Assembly (NCBI GenBank): GCA_015061615.1
Contig: SUWE01000007.1
Location: 1-64,000, forward strand
Length of the DNA stretch: 64,000 bases
Source: Lentisphaerota bacterium
GTDB taxonomy: Bacteria > Verrucomicrobiota > Lentisphaeria > Victivallales > Victivallaceae
Direction of reading: 5' to 3'
Shown here: positions 51,561 to 61,089 of the stretch, in pieces
Layout: every line of letters begins with the position of its first letter
Numbering within the stretch: position 1 is the stretch's first letter
Made by a program: the position numbers and the translations under genes
The notes under the pieces: generated by a model
What the model was told of the DNA's origin: nothing
Seen by the model: the letters and a program-made list of their open reading frames with translations, nothing else
The model's database searches: none

Positions 51561-54362
51561 TTACTCTGAAATCAAGAACAGTTGATAGTTGCGACGGGGG
51601 ATATTTACTTTGAAAGTACGGTCATGTTTGACAGCTTCCTTTGTTTCCGCATTGACGACTTTTGCATCTTTGTCAAAGAATTTTTTGTTGAGCGTGACGG
51701 TCAACTCCTGACCGGTCAGCGAGAGATTCGCCACCGCGACAAGGTAGTTATCCCCATTCTGCCATGTTACAGCATAACACTCTTTGCCGTTGACCGTAAC
51801 CGGGTGGACTTCACCCCAATAGGGATAGAATTTGACATCTTCATCACCGATGCGGAAATCCTGCTTGATCTTCATCAATTTGTAGGGGGAGTCATCTTTG
51901 CAGAATACCGGCCAGAGAGTGTTGTCGTGGACAAGGCACATCGCAAGGTAGTCGCGGCTTGCTTCATCGGTGCCTGCATACTCCGGATCAAGCTGCGGAC
52001 TCTTGGTCAGGTTGCTCATGATACAGCTGTTCCAGCCGAATGCCTGACCGCCGTATTCGATCGCCCAGCGGTCGGGGTCGGAAACGTAGTAGAGGAAATC
52101 TTTGCCGCCGTCTTTGATGCTCTGGAGTATTTTGTCACCGTTGACGGTGTATTTATCCATCAATCTTTTTCCGTTGAAGTAGGCGGAGTTGATATTTTCT
52201 CCCGTAACGATACTGTCGCAGAAACTTGCAATGGGAACGACCAGTGTTGCGGCAACGTGGACACGCATGATGGGGAGTCTGCCATGTTTTTTGTAGAATA
52301 CGGCGCACATACGTTTAAGCAGGTTGCGGCGTGCGAACCAGTCATACTCCGGATAACGTTTGCCGTCAAGCTCATAATATCCTTTGCCGTGTTTGCCGTT
52401 GGTATCCGGAACCGGTCCCCATTCGTCGAGGTTTGCCACACCGTCACAGCCGAGTTCGGCGTGCTGTTCCATAAAATAGCAGAACAGATCGGCGTAACGG
52501 CTGCCCAGACCGGGCTGGAACTGTCTTTCACCCAGCTGTTTGCTGTAAGGTGCGGTGTGGACGGGTTCTTTTCTCCATTCAAGGAAATATTTTTCCACTT
52601 CCGGCGGCTGCCAGAGGAAGGGTGCTTCGATTTTGGTATCTGCACTGTCGGCGTTGTCGGTGGTCGGATCCCAGTCGGTGATTTTTGTCTTGTAATCTGC
52701 CATATCTTTGTAGATACCGAGACTGCAGAGGATCGGGTCGATGTAAATACCGAAAAGCGCGCCGTTTTTGTGCGCATTCAATACGCGGTTGCGGTACGCC
52801 TCTTTTCTGTAAAGACGCGGATAGTATGACACTGAAGCCATATTGCGGGTTTCAGGCGGAACGATATCATAACTGCCGCTGGAGTAAATGACTGGTGTGT
52901 GTGTACCGTACTTTCTCATAGCGGTTTGGGCGTAATATTCGTAGGTCATATCCGTATTGCGCCATCCCGGAGTGCGCGGACGGACGGGAGTTGCCATCAG
53001 TCCGAAGGTGTAAGTAGTACGGTTGGCGATAAGTTTCGGTGCGGAAACGGGGGTGACTGTCAACTTTACTTCACCGTCTTTGCGGGAAACGCTCAAACCC
53101 TCTTTGCGCTCTTTGGTGGCGTGAGGACTCCACTCTTTTTCCGATTCGCAGAACCAGAGCAGACCGCGGTCATAGGTTCCGAGCCAGACGAGCAGTTTGA
53201 AGGGGGCTTCCCAGATGACGCCTTCGCCTTCGGGCAGTCTGCGGGTGTTGCTTGAGCGGGGGACATTCAGAGACAATCCGCTGTCACGCGCACCGGTGTA
53301 GTGAATGAATTTTGCATATTTTTCCGGCGCAGTGAAGGAGTACTGGAATTTGTCTATCTGCACACAGCCTCTGGGGTCGAAGGTGAAATCGACTTTGATC
53401 ATACCGTCATATTCGACAGCGGTACGCACTTCGATATCGACATCGGGGGAGTTGGCGCGGGTGAAAAGTTCCACTATGCCTTTTCTTTCACGCAGAATGA
53501 CCTGATTTCCGGTTTTGAAGTTCACTTTTCTGCCGTTGACAACAGCGGTGAATTCCATCGGACGGGTAAGAAAGTGGTCTTCAAGTATCTTTACTTTGTC
53601 AAGCAGATTGAATTTGCCGAAGGTGTAATCTCTGCCCCAGACCGAGGCGGTTCCACGGCGGTATTTGACGGGGGAAAAGGGCGGCAGGATAAAGTCATCA
53701 TCAAGCGCTTCGATACCGCGGCGGTTGACGAGCCACTCTTTTTCTTCGATTTCAGACTGCTCTTTGGTAAAAGGCGGAACCGGACGGACGACTTTGGTGC
53801 TTTTCTTTTCCGCGAATGCTTTGGCGGCGGCAGTTTTATCCAGTTCTTCGACAACGATATCATCCATCCAGAGTTCGACACCGGTATCATTTTTGATTAT
53901 GAGTTTGTACTCCCCGCCGTCGGCATTGGTGGTGAAGACGGTTTTGAAGGAGTTCCATTTGTTGTCGCCGTAGATTTTGTTTCCCGCGACCGCACAGACC
54001 CGGAAATCTTTGCCGTTTGCCGCGTAATTGCCGATTTCTCCATAGAAGGTGAACGCCTTTTTATAATGGCAGACGTTTTTCCGGAGCATACCGGAAATGC
54101 GGTATGCCGTATTGTTTTTCAGCGGCAGAACGATCTCACCGCCTTTATTTTTGCCGGGGAACTTGTAACAGAGTTTGCCGGTGTGCGGTTCTTCTGCAAC
54201 ATTAAACGGGGATTTTTCTTCAAATCCGAGTCTGGCAACGACAGTTGCTTTGCCGTCAGGCATGGCGGCGGGATCAACAGCCGGAGTTTTTTTTGCCCCG
54301 TCTTTTGCGGCAAAGAGCAATGCCGCAGAAAATAATGCGGCCGAAAGTATCGTTTTTTTCAC
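51561..54362 (-). CDS. Exported glycoside-hydrolase-like protein, module B form
   Basis: The 933 residues have a signal peptide (TILSAALFSAALLFAA), an N-terminal carbohydrate-binding-like beta sandwich (about 35-195), and a core of about 720 residues that is strongly similar to the core of the next gene (54375-57530). Shared landmarks are NRRGIEALDDDFILPPFSP, TFGLMATPVRPRTPGWR, GCDGVANLDEWGPVPDTN and GQAFGWN. The core resembles DUF6067-type glycoside-hydrolase-like barrels, with the E in NLDEWG a candidate catalytic residue. It starts with GTG, preceded by AAGGA. It is the fourth gene of the pseudopilin-first operon. The substrate is unknown. Confidence 0.72.
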   Translation of the reverse strand: MKKTILSAALFSAALLFAAKDGAKKTPAVDPAAMPDGKATVVARLGFEEKSPFNVAEEPHTGKLCYKFPGKNKGGEIVLPLKNNTAYRISGMLRKNVCHYKKAFTFYGEIGNYAANGKDFRVCAVAGNKIYGDNKWNSFKTVFTTNADGGEYKLIIKNDTGVELWMDDIVVEELDKTAAAKAFAEKKSTKVVRPVPPFTKEQSEIEEKEWLVNRRGIEALDDDFILPPFSPVKYRRGTASVWGRDYTFGKFNLLDKVKILEDHFLTRPMEFTAVVNGRKVNFKTGNQVILRERKGIVELFTRANSPDVDIEVRTAVEYDGMIKVDFTFDPRGCVQIDKFQYSFTAPEKYAKFIHYTGARDSGLSLNVPRSSNTRRLPEGEGVIWEAPFKLLVWLGTYDRGLLWFCESEKEWSPHATKERKEGLSVSRKDGEVKLTVTPVSAPKLIANRTTYTFGLMATPVRPRTPGWRNTDMTYEYYAQTAMRKYGTHTPVIYSSGSYDIVPPETRNMASVSYYPRLYRKEAYRNRVLNAHKNGALFGIYIDPILCSLGIYKDMADYKTKITDWDPTTDNADSADTKIEAPFLWQPPEVEKYFLEWRKEPVHTAPYSKQLGERQFQPGLGSRYADLFCYFMEQHAELGCDGVANLDEWGPVPDTNGKHGKGYYELDGKRYPEYDWFARRNLLKRMCAVFYKKHGRLPIMRVHVAATLVVPIASFCDSIVTGENINSAYFNGKRLMDKYTVNGDKILQSIKDGGKDFLYYVSDPDRWAIEYGGQAFGWNSCIMSNLTKSPQLDPEYAGTDEASRDYLAMCLVHDNTLWPVFCKDDSPYKLMKIKQDFRIGDEDVKFYPYWGEVHPVTVNGKECYAVTWQNGDNYLVAVANLSLTGQELTVTLNKKFFDKDAKVVNAETKEAVKHDRTFKVNIPRRNYQLFLISE

Positions 54363-54374
54363 TTGTTTTATCCT

Positions 54375-57300
54375 TTATTTTCTGATTATGAAAATGTTGT
54401 AATTACGCCGGGGAATGGAAATATTGAATGAACCGTTGTTCAGAACAACTGATTTTTTGCTTTCTGCGTTGACGACTTCACTTGAATTGCCGAAGAACTC
54501 CTTATCCAGAGTTACGGTCAGATTTTGAGCTTCGCGGGAAAGGTTTGCCACGACGACAAGGCTGCTGTTCCCCTTCTGCCATGTGACAGCGTAACACTCT
54601 TTGCCGTTTACTTTGACCGGGTGGACATCGCCCCAGTAAGGATAGAATTTCACACTTTCGTCACCGATACCGAAATCCTGTTTGATTTTCATCAGCTTAT
54701 AGGCGGAAGTCTGTTTGCAGAATACCGGCCAGAGTGTGTTGTCGTGGACAAGGCACATTGCAAGATAGTCACGGCTTGCTTCGTCGCTGTGAGCATATTT
54801 TTTATCCAGCTGCGGACTTTTGGTAAGGTTGCTCATCACACAGACATTCCAGCCGAATGCCTGACCGCCGTATTCGATCGCCCAGCGGTCGGGAGTTGAT
54901 GCGTAGTAGAGGAAATCTTCACTTTTACCTTTGATACTTTCAAGTATCTCATCGCGGTTGACGGTGTATTTATCCATGAGTTTTGCGCCGTTGAAGTAGG
55001 CGGAGTTGATATTTTCACCGGTCACCACACTGTCGCAGAAACTTGCAATGGGAACCACCAGTGTCGCGGCAAGGTGGACACGCATAATGGGGAGTCTGCC
55101 ATGTTTTTTGTAGAATACCGCACACATGCGTTTGAGCAGATCGCGTCTGCCGAACCAGTCATATTCTGCATAGCGTTTGCCGTCGCGGTCATAGTAACCC
55201 ATATCGTGTCTGGCGTTGGTATCGGGAACCGGTCCCCATTCATCGAGGTTGGATATGCCGTCACAGCCCAGTTTTGCGTGCTGTTCAAGGAAATAGCAGA
55301 GCATATCCGCATAACGGCTGCCCAGACCGACTTTGAACTGCCGTTCTCCCAAATCTTTACCGTAAGGTGCGGTGGAAACCGGTTCTACTCTCCATTCGAG
55401 GAAATATTTTTTTACTTCCGGCGGCTGCCAGAGCATCGGAGCATTGATGTTTGTTCCTGCTGCATCGGCGTTGTCGGTGGTCGGGTCCCAGGTGGTGATA
55501 TTGGTCTGATAATCAGCCATATCCTTGTAAATACCGAAGTTACAGAGGATCGGGTCAACGTAGATGCCGAAGACAGCTCCGTTCTCATGGGCATTTTCGA
55601 CGCGTTTTTTGTACTCATCTTTGTTGTAGATACGCGGATAGAATCCTGCGGCGCTGGGGTTGCGCCGTTTGGGGTCGGTGGGTTTGTGATCGTAACTGGC
55701 GCTGGAGTAGATGACCGGAGTCTTTGTCCCGTACTTTTTCTTTGCGAACGCCGCCATATTGTCATAATTCATATCCGTGGCGCGCCAGCCCGGGGTGCGG
55801 GGACGGACGGGGGTCGCCATCAGACCGAAGGTGTAGGTGGTGCGTTTGCTGAAAAGGCGCGGTTCGGAAACCGGAGTGATTTGCAGTTTGACTTCGCCGT
55901 TTTTGCGGATGACCGCCATACCCTCTTTGCGCTGTGAGCGGTCGTGGGGACTCCAGTACTGTTCAGATTCGGCGAACCAGAGCAGACCGCGGTCGTAGGA
56001 ACCGAGCCAGACAAGGATTTTGAAGGGAGATTCCCAGATCTTTCCTTCGCCCTCAGGCAGTCTGCGGGTGTTGCTCAAACGGGGAATGTTGAGGGAGTAA
56101 CCGCCGTCACGCGCACCGGTGTAGTGGATGAATTTTGCATATTTTTCGGGGTAGGTGATGGTGTACTGGAACTTATCCACCTGAACTGTCCCTTTGGGAA
56201 TGAAAGAGAAATCCACTTTTATCATACCGTCGTATTCAAGCGTGGTACGCACTTCGATATCGGCATCGGGGGATTTCGCTCTGGTGAGCAGTTCGACAAC
56301 ACCTTTGTTTTCTCTGATAACGATCTGTCTGCCGGTTTTGAAATTCACTTTTTTGCCGTTGATGACAGCGGTGAACTCCATCGGTTTGGCAAGAAATTCT
56401 TCACCGAGGATCTTTACTTTTTCAAGCAGATTGTATTTGCCGAAAGTGTACTCTCTGCCCCAGACAGCTGCGGATGAGCCTTTGAGTTCGATCGGGGAAA
56501 ACGGCGGCAGGATAAAGTCATCATCCAGCGCTTCGATGCCGCGGCGGTTGGTCAGCCAGTCCTCTTTGCCGAGAATGGAGTCATCGACCGGAGGGACCGG
56601 GCGTTTGACCAGTGTATCGGAAACAGCTGCCGTTGCGGGCGCGGAAGTTTTGACCGCTGGAACATCTTTGACAGCTTCTGCGGCGGCTTTGGCTTTTGCT
56701 ATGGCATCTTTTTCATTGAGGTGAGCGGGATTTTGAAAAAAATTTTCCGCACTTGCCTTCCACTGATCGGGAGTCGCTTTGAATGCGTGGAAAAATAGTG
56801 AGTATTCAGGTGATTCCATCGCCTCTTTCCATGCGGGGCGCTTGTGGTAAAAGTGGTATTTGTGGTAACTTTTGTGATCCCAGATAGAGTTATGACGGAT
56901 CTCAGAGGGGATATCACCCATGATCTCTGTTACAACTGCGATTTGATCCGCAGGGTCGTAGATCGCCAGTGCTTTGGTGCGGGAGTTGATTTCCCACTTG
57001 CCTGAATTGGTGAGTTTGCCTGCAAAAGTACGGTTGCCGGCAGTATAGGCAAATTCAGTAAAGGAGGTTTTCCACGGTGCGGTGAAAAGATAGAAGTAAG
57101 AAGGACGTTTGTCATTGGCAGGATCAGCCAGTTTGTAACTTACCTGCCAAAGCAATCCGGCGGGGGTGACGGTGTAGCGTGTTGTCATGGTAAGAGCGCC
57201 GGCGGCAGTGACTCTTTCCAGCACAAGTTTTTCACCGGAAGTGATTTTACTGACTTTGGCAGGTTCTTTGCCGTCAACGGTCAGTTTCAGTGATACTTTG

Positions 57301-57530
57301 GTCTCTTTTCTTGAGGGTGAAAACTGTGTTCCCGCACTTGAACTCTGGCTGATGAAAAGCTCTTTGCCCATGTAGGCAAAACCGCTGATGGCGCCGTGGG
57401 ATTTGGTCAGAAATGTAATCTGGTAATCACCTGATTTCAGGGAGAATGTTCCTGCGGGGAAAATCTGTTCGGCAAAAGCGGTCAGAAATGCCGAAAAGGC
57501 AAGAAAAAGGGTAAGAAAAAGTTTTTTCAT
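54375..57530 (-). CDS. Exported glycoside-hydrolase-like protein, module A+B form
   Basis: The 1051-residue protein joins two modules after its signal peptide (LFLTLFLAFSAFLTAFA). Residues about 20-270 match the free-standing protein encoded at 57552-58364 (SGDYQITF, YFYLFTAPW, HKRPAWKEAMESPEYSLFFHAF). An Ala/Val linker (about 275-320) leads to the same barrel-like core as in the 933-residue neighbour, with NLDEWGPVPDTN and TFGLMATPVRP. The similarity to that neighbour is very high, so the two are recent paralogues. It lies third in the operon, 12 bases before the 933-residue gene. AAGGAT precedes the ATG. Confidence 0.72.
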   Translation of the reverse strand: MKKLFLTLFLAFSAFLTAFAEQIFPAGTFSLKSGDYQITFLTKSHGAISGFAYMGKELFISQSSSAGTQFSPSRKETKVSLKLTVDGKEPAKVSKITSGEKLVLERVTAAGALTMTTRYTVTPAGLLWQVSYKLADPANDKRPSYFYLFTAPWKTSFTEFAYTAGNRTFAGKLTNSGKWEINSRTKALAIYDPADQIAVVTEIMGDIPSEIRHNSIWDHKSYHKYHFYHKRPAWKEAMESPEYSLFFHAFKATPDQWKASAENFFQNPAHLNEKDAIAKAKAAAEAVKDVPAVKTSAPATAAVSDTLVKRPVPPVDDSILGKEDWLTNRRGIEALDDDFILPPFSPIELKGSSAAVWGREYTFGKYNLLEKVKILGEEFLAKPMEFTAVINGKKVNFKTGRQIVIRENKGVVELLTRAKSPDADIEVRTTLEYDGMIKVDFSFIPKGTVQVDKFQYTITYPEKYAKFIHYTGARDGGYSLNIPRLSNTRRLPEGEGKIWESPFKILVWLGSYDRGLLWFAESEQYWSPHDRSQRKEGMAVIRKNGEVKLQITPVSEPRLFSKRTTYTFGLMATPVRPRTPGWRATDMNYDNMAAFAKKKYGTKTPVIYSSASYDHKPTDPKRRNPSAAGFYPRIYNKDEYKKRVENAHENGAVFGIYVDPILCNFGIYKDMADYQTNITTWDPTTDNADAAGTNINAPMLWQPPEVKKYFLEWRVEPVSTAPYGKDLGERQFKVGLGSRYADMLCYFLEQHAKLGCDGISNLDEWGPVPDTNARHDMGYYDRDGKRYAEYDWFGRRDLLKRMCAVFYKKHGRLPIMRVHLAATLVVPIASFCDSVVTGENINSAYFNGAKLMDKYTVNRDEILESIKGKSEDFLYYASTPDRWAIEYGGQAFGWNVCVMSNLTKSPQLDKKYAHSDEASRDYLAMCLVHDNTLWPVFCKQTSAYKLMKIKQDFGIGDESVKFYPYWGDVHPVKVNGKECYAVTWQKGNSSLVVVANLSREAQNLTVTLDKEFFGNSSEVVNAESKKSVVLNNGSFNISIPRRNYNIFIIRK

Positions 57531-57551
57531 ACTGTTGTTATCCTTATTGTT

Positions 57552-58364
57552 TTACTTCGCACTGAGGAGTTTATCCGCAAGCTCTTTCCAGTTGCCTTCT
57601 TCGGCTTCAAAGGCTGAAAAGTGCATGGTGTATTCCGGTGATTCATATCCGGCTTTCCACTCCGGGCGCTTGTGAAAGAGGAAATATTTGTGAAAATACG
57701 GCAGATCCCAGAGAGTATGGCGGCGGCTTTCCACCGGTATCGGGGTGACGGTTTTGCTTACTGTCGCCATTTTCAGAGACGGGGCGAAAAATACGAGAGT
57801 GTCCATACTGTCGCAGATGAGCCACTTTTTGGAGTTGCTCAAAGTTCCGTATTTAACTTCCCCTTTTTTGCTGTAAGCATATTCGGTAAAGAATTTGCTC
57901 CACGGCATGGTGAAAAGATAGAAATATTTTGCTTTATGTGCGGTGTTTTCGATTTTATAACGCACGCTCCAGGTCAATCCTTCACTGTTGAGCGTGTATT
58001 TGGAAAATATGCGGATATCTCCGTAAAGCCCTGTACGCTCAAGGATTATCTCTTTGCCCGTGTACTCATTTTCCACCGTTTCAGGAACTTTGCCGTCAAC
58101 GGTCAGTTTCAGTACGGTATCTTTTTCTTTGGGGAACGGCGCTTCATAAAGCGTACCCAGCTGAGTCGAACCGGGAGTGGTGAAAAACTCTTTGCCTTTC
58201 AAGCTGAATTTTGAAATCCTTCCGTCGTTGGCAAGACGGCTGGTGATGGAGTAATCCCCCGCAGAAAGTTTGATATTTCCCTTTGCGGGCCACACTTGTT
58301 TTACTTCATCTGCCATTGCCGCAAATGCGGTAATGGCAGATATGACAAGAATCAGTTTTTTCAT
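57552..58364 (-). CDS. Exported protein homologous to module A of the next gene
   Basis: The 270 residues have a signal peptide (LILVISAITAFAAMA) and then a beta-rich domain with SAGDYSITSRL, FSLKGKEFFTTPG, YFYLFTMPWSKFFTEYAY and FHKRPEWKAGYESPEYTMHF. These line up with the first 270 residues of the 1051-residue protein. It may be a sugar-binding or inhibitor-like partner of the enzymes in the operon; no catalytic motif is seen. The ATG at 58364 is preferred over a GTG nine bases earlier because it starts the signal peptide properly. It is the second gene of the operon. Confidence 0.68.
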   Translation of the reverse strand: MKKLILVISAITAFAAMADEVKQVWPAKGNIKLSAGDYSITSRLANDGRISKFSLKGKEFFTTPGSTQLGTLYEAPFPKEKDTVLKLTVDGKVPETVENEYTGKEIILERTGLYGDIRIFSKYTLNSEGLTWSVRYKIENTAHKAKYFYLFTMPWSKFFTEYAYSKKGEVKYGTLSNSKKWLICDSMDTLVFFAPSLKMATVSKTVTPIPVESRRHTLWDLPYFHKYFLFHKRPEWKAGYESPEYTMHFSAFEAEEGNWKELADKLLSAK

Positions 58365-58385
58365 TTTTATCACACAAAATTCTGA

Positions 58386-59180
58386 TTATTCAAGGCTGCC
58401 TGTACGTTTTTTTCCTTTGCCCGAGAAGAAAGTACTGCCGCTGACGCCTGCGTGGTTGCCGAATGTGCCGGTTGCTTTGTAGCAGTGCGGATAGGTGTAG
58501 CCTGCTTTTTCACTGCTTCTGACAGAAACGGTGTGACCGTCAGCCATTACGACATTGGCTTTGGTGCTGTGAACACCCAGAATCTGACCTGTACCTGTAC
58601 TCTCATAAGATGCCATCATATAATTGCCTGTATCACGATCGTTTTCATTTGGCATCTGGCAGTCTCCCCCATAGATGGTCTGCGAAGGCAGGATCACTTC
58701 ACTGGATTTCAAAGAATTGCCTGTTTGCAATTTGTTGGCCGCATCAAAAAGGGCACACAATCCACCAGAATTTAACCCGTAGGAATAAGAACTGCCTGGA
58801 CCGAAAACATTTGTGTCGGTGTCTCTTTTTAGACGAGAACTATTTGGACAGTTGAGAGCTCCTTCACTCATATAATTTTTCAGAAAATACCATGGCCATG
58901 TGGCGTTGTTTCCCTCGTAACATAATCTGTTGATGTTATTGTAATAACCGTCATTGGCATCAACATACATAGCACCTGCGGTTCCGAGCTGTTTCAAGTT
59001 GGATATACAGCTTGCCGCTTTGCCGCGTTCACGCGCACTGTTCAAGGCGGGCAGCAGAATTGATGCCAGAATCGCGATTATCGCAATGACCACGAGCAGC
59101 TCGATGAGGGTGAAACATGCATGTTTCCTTCCGACGATGTCGGAAGGATTAAAAGAACTTCTGACGAACAAATTTTTCAT
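58386..59180 (-). CDS. Pseudopilin with type II/IV N-terminal methylation motif
   Basis: The 264-residue protein has an unusually long leader of about 22 residues ([19 protein letters not shown]) before [19 protein letters not shown], the prepilin helix. The periplasmic domain holds [18 protein letters not shown], a [10 protein letters not shown]-like segment, [17 protein letters not shown] and a Lys/Arg-rich end. The H-x-DG motif near the end is common in the DUF1559-like group. The ATG at 59180 has AAGGAAAAAGAG upstream. It is the first gene of a five-gene operon of exported glycan-active proteins. Another pseudopilin leads the neighbouring operon. Confidence 0.87.
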   Translation of the reverse strand: MKNLFVRSSFNPSDIVGRKHACFTLIELLVVIAIIAILASILLPALNSARERGKAASCISNLKQLGTAGAMYVDANDGYYNNINRLCYEGNNATWPWYFLKNYMSEGALNCPNSSRLKRDTDTNVFGPGSSYSYGLNSGGLCALFDAANKLQTGNSLKSSEVILPSQTIYGGDCQMPNENDRDTGNYMMASYESTGTGQILGVHSTKANVVMADGHTVSVRSSEKAGYTYPHCYKATGTFGNHAGVSGSTFFSGKGKKRTGSLE

Positions 59181-59236
59181 GATACTCTTTTTCCTTTCCA
59201 TTACAAGTTACATACACTGGAAGCCCGTATGGACAT

Positions 59237-59265
59237 AATTTAGTACTGAAAAGTTGTTTTGTCAA
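59237..59265 (-). promoter_or_regulatory. Promoter of the pseudopilin-first five-gene operon
   Basis: On the minus strand TTGACA, 17 bases and TAAATT lie about 55 bases before the ATG at 59180. Confidence 0.65.
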
Positions 59266-59318
59266 TATCAATGTATAAAAAAACTATCCTTTTTGCATCT
59301 TAAAGTTGCGTTGTCTGC

Positions 59319-59347
59319 TTGACATTTTCTTTGAGACGCGTTATTTT
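59319..59347 (+). promoter_or_regulatory. Promoter of the metallophosphoesterase operon
   Basis: TTGACA, a 17-base spacer and TATTTT precede the ATG at 59372. Confidence 0.7.
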
Positions 59348-59371
59348 AACTGTCATTGTTTTGAAAGGAAT

Positions 59372-61075
59372 ATGAAATTGCGTAAAGTACCCTTTGAAAT
59401 CGACTGGGAACTCTTTGAATCTGCCGTTCTGCCGGAGTTCTCCGGCAAACTGCCCGCCGGGGGCAGCGGTAAAAAAGTCTTCTTCCCTGAAAATGGAACG
59501 GTGAATCTTTTTGATTACTTTGTTTCGCCCCCGGATAAGGCGCAGAGAACTTATCTTGCAGGTGAATTTTCTGCCGCTGAAGCTCAGCAGATACTCATCG
59601 GTTTCGGTGCGGAGTGGAACTGGAAATTTTTCTTCAACGGTGAACTCATCCTCGATGCGATGGATACCGGCAATCAGCAGATGCCTTATGCCGAAGATAA
59701 TCACCTTGTCCTGCTCGACTGCCGCAAAGGGAAAAATCAGCTTCTTTTTGAACTTTACGGAACCGGATTCCGTCACAAAGGCAAAGGCGGCGGCATGGAT
59801 ATGGCTTTTGCCGTCTATGAAACTCCGGAAAAACTTGCTCTGCGTTACCGTCCGTTGGTATCTTTTCCAGATGCTTCAGCCGGAGCAGTTTCCATTATTT
59901 TCTCAGGTACGCGCGCCAGTGCGGCAGCGGTCGATTTCCGCAAAGCCGGAGAAACGTCGTGGCAGAGAGTTTACGACAACCTCGGCGGACAGATAAATGT
60001 CACCAAAAGCACTCATCATATCCGTCTTGAATACCTTGAGCCGGATACGGTGTACGAATATAAAGCGGTACTTATCGACCGTTTCCGTTCTTTGCGTGAG
60101 GAAATCTGCGATGAGATGAAAACTTTCCGCACTGCTCCGGTGGAAAGCAAAAATTTCAGCTTCTCCTTTACCGCTGATTTGCAGTGGATAACTTACCGTA
60201 AAAAATTTATGGAAGGGCTTCTGGGCAAAGATAAACCTGCTGAAATGGATTTCTGCGTATTCGGCGGCGATCTGCTCTGGACAAGCAACTTCGATCTGCA
60301 GTTTATGGAGCAGTTCATTGAACCTTACCTTGATATCACACAGGATAAACTCCCTTTGGTGCTTGTCCGCGGCAATCATGAAATTTACGGCAATGAGTCG
60401 TTCCGTTACTTTGACGGATTTTCCGCGCCGTATCCGGGCAGGGAAGGGTATTACCTTTTCCGCTGGGGCGAAGTCTGTTTCATCGTACTTGATTTCTGCG
60501 ACGATACCGGCAATCTCCCCGCGCCTTCGACCCGGTATCTCCACGATTTTGAACCCTATATCGCCGCAGAAGCACGCTGGCTGAAAGAAGCGGTGAAACT
60601 TGAGTGCTGTCAGAGTGCCAAATACCGCATCGTCCTTGCACACGGTGCGCCGCTGGGTGATAGTCAGCAGTATATGCCTTCACACGCATGGCAGGTGATC
60701 GACCCCGTTTTTTCCGGCAGTGATCCTGCGGTGAAGATCCATCTTTATCTGGGCGGACACGTCCACCGCCCGTTCCGCAGTGTTCCATTGAAAAATGAGT
60801 GTTTCTGTCTCTGTGACCCGAACACTCTGCCGCAGGGAAAGTTCAACCGTTGCGGTGAAAAATACAACTTCCCGGTGGCACTGGTCGGCGGACCGACTGA
60901 TTACACTCCGGAAAATATGCTTTACACTTCGCTCAATGTCAATGTCAGTGCTGAAAAACTCACTGTGCGGGCATTTGATTATTTTCAGCAGGAGTTTGAC
61001 CGTTTCAGCATCACGCCGGACGGTGAAGTTCATAACGAGTTCAACAGAGATGATTTCAAATTCTATAATTATTGA
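59372..61075 (+). CDS. Metallophosphoesterase with N-terminal beta domains
   Basis: The 567-residue protein has no signal peptide. Residues about 1-160 look like a beta sandwich, and 165-265 resemble a fibronectin III-like domain (EYLEPDTVYEYKAVL). The calcineurin-like phosphoesterase domain (about 270-520) has TADLQW, FGGDLLWTSN, LVRGNHEIYG, LAHGAPLGD and LGGHVHRPFRS, which give the metal ligands except that the usual first D-x-H is replaced by D-L-Q. Purple-acid-phosphatase-like order is thus likely. The start at 59372 follows GAAAGGAAT. It is co-transcribed with the DUF4434-like gene 14 bases downstream. Confidence 0.82.
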   Translation: MKLRKVPFEIDWELFESAVLPEFSGKLPAGGSGKKVFFPENGTVNLFDYFVSPPDKAQRTYLAGEFSAAEAQQILIGFGAEWNWKFFFNGELILDAMDTGNQQMPYAEDNHLVLLDCRKGKNQLLFELYGTGFRHKGKGGGMDMAFAVYETPEKLALRYRPLVSFPDASAGAVSIIFSGTRASAAAVDFRKAGETSWQRVYDNLGGQINVTKSTHHIRLEYLEPDTVYEYKAVLIDRFRSLREEICDEMKTFRTAPVESKNFSFSFTADLQWITYRKKFMEGLLGKDKPAEMDFCVFGGDLLWTSNFDLQFMEQFIEPYLDITQDKLPLVLVRGNHEIYGNESFRYFDGFSAPYPGREGYYLFRWGEVCFIVLDFCDDTGNLPAPSTRYLHDFEPYIAAEARWLKEAVKLECCQSAKYRIVLAHGAPLGDSQQYMPSHAWQVIDPVFSGSDPAVKIHLYLGGHVHRPFRSVPLKNECFCLCDPNTLPQGKFNRCGEKYNFPVALVGGPTDYTPENMLYTSLNVNVSAEKLTVRAFDYFQQEFDRFSITPDGEVHNEFNRDDFKFYNY

Positions 61076-61089
61076 AAGGATATGGAAAA

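Noticed and set aside
51582-54335. Long plus-strand open frames (415 and 344 residues) opposite the 933-residue protein
   Set aside because: They mirror the reading frame of a well-supported exported protein and have no start signals or known motifs.
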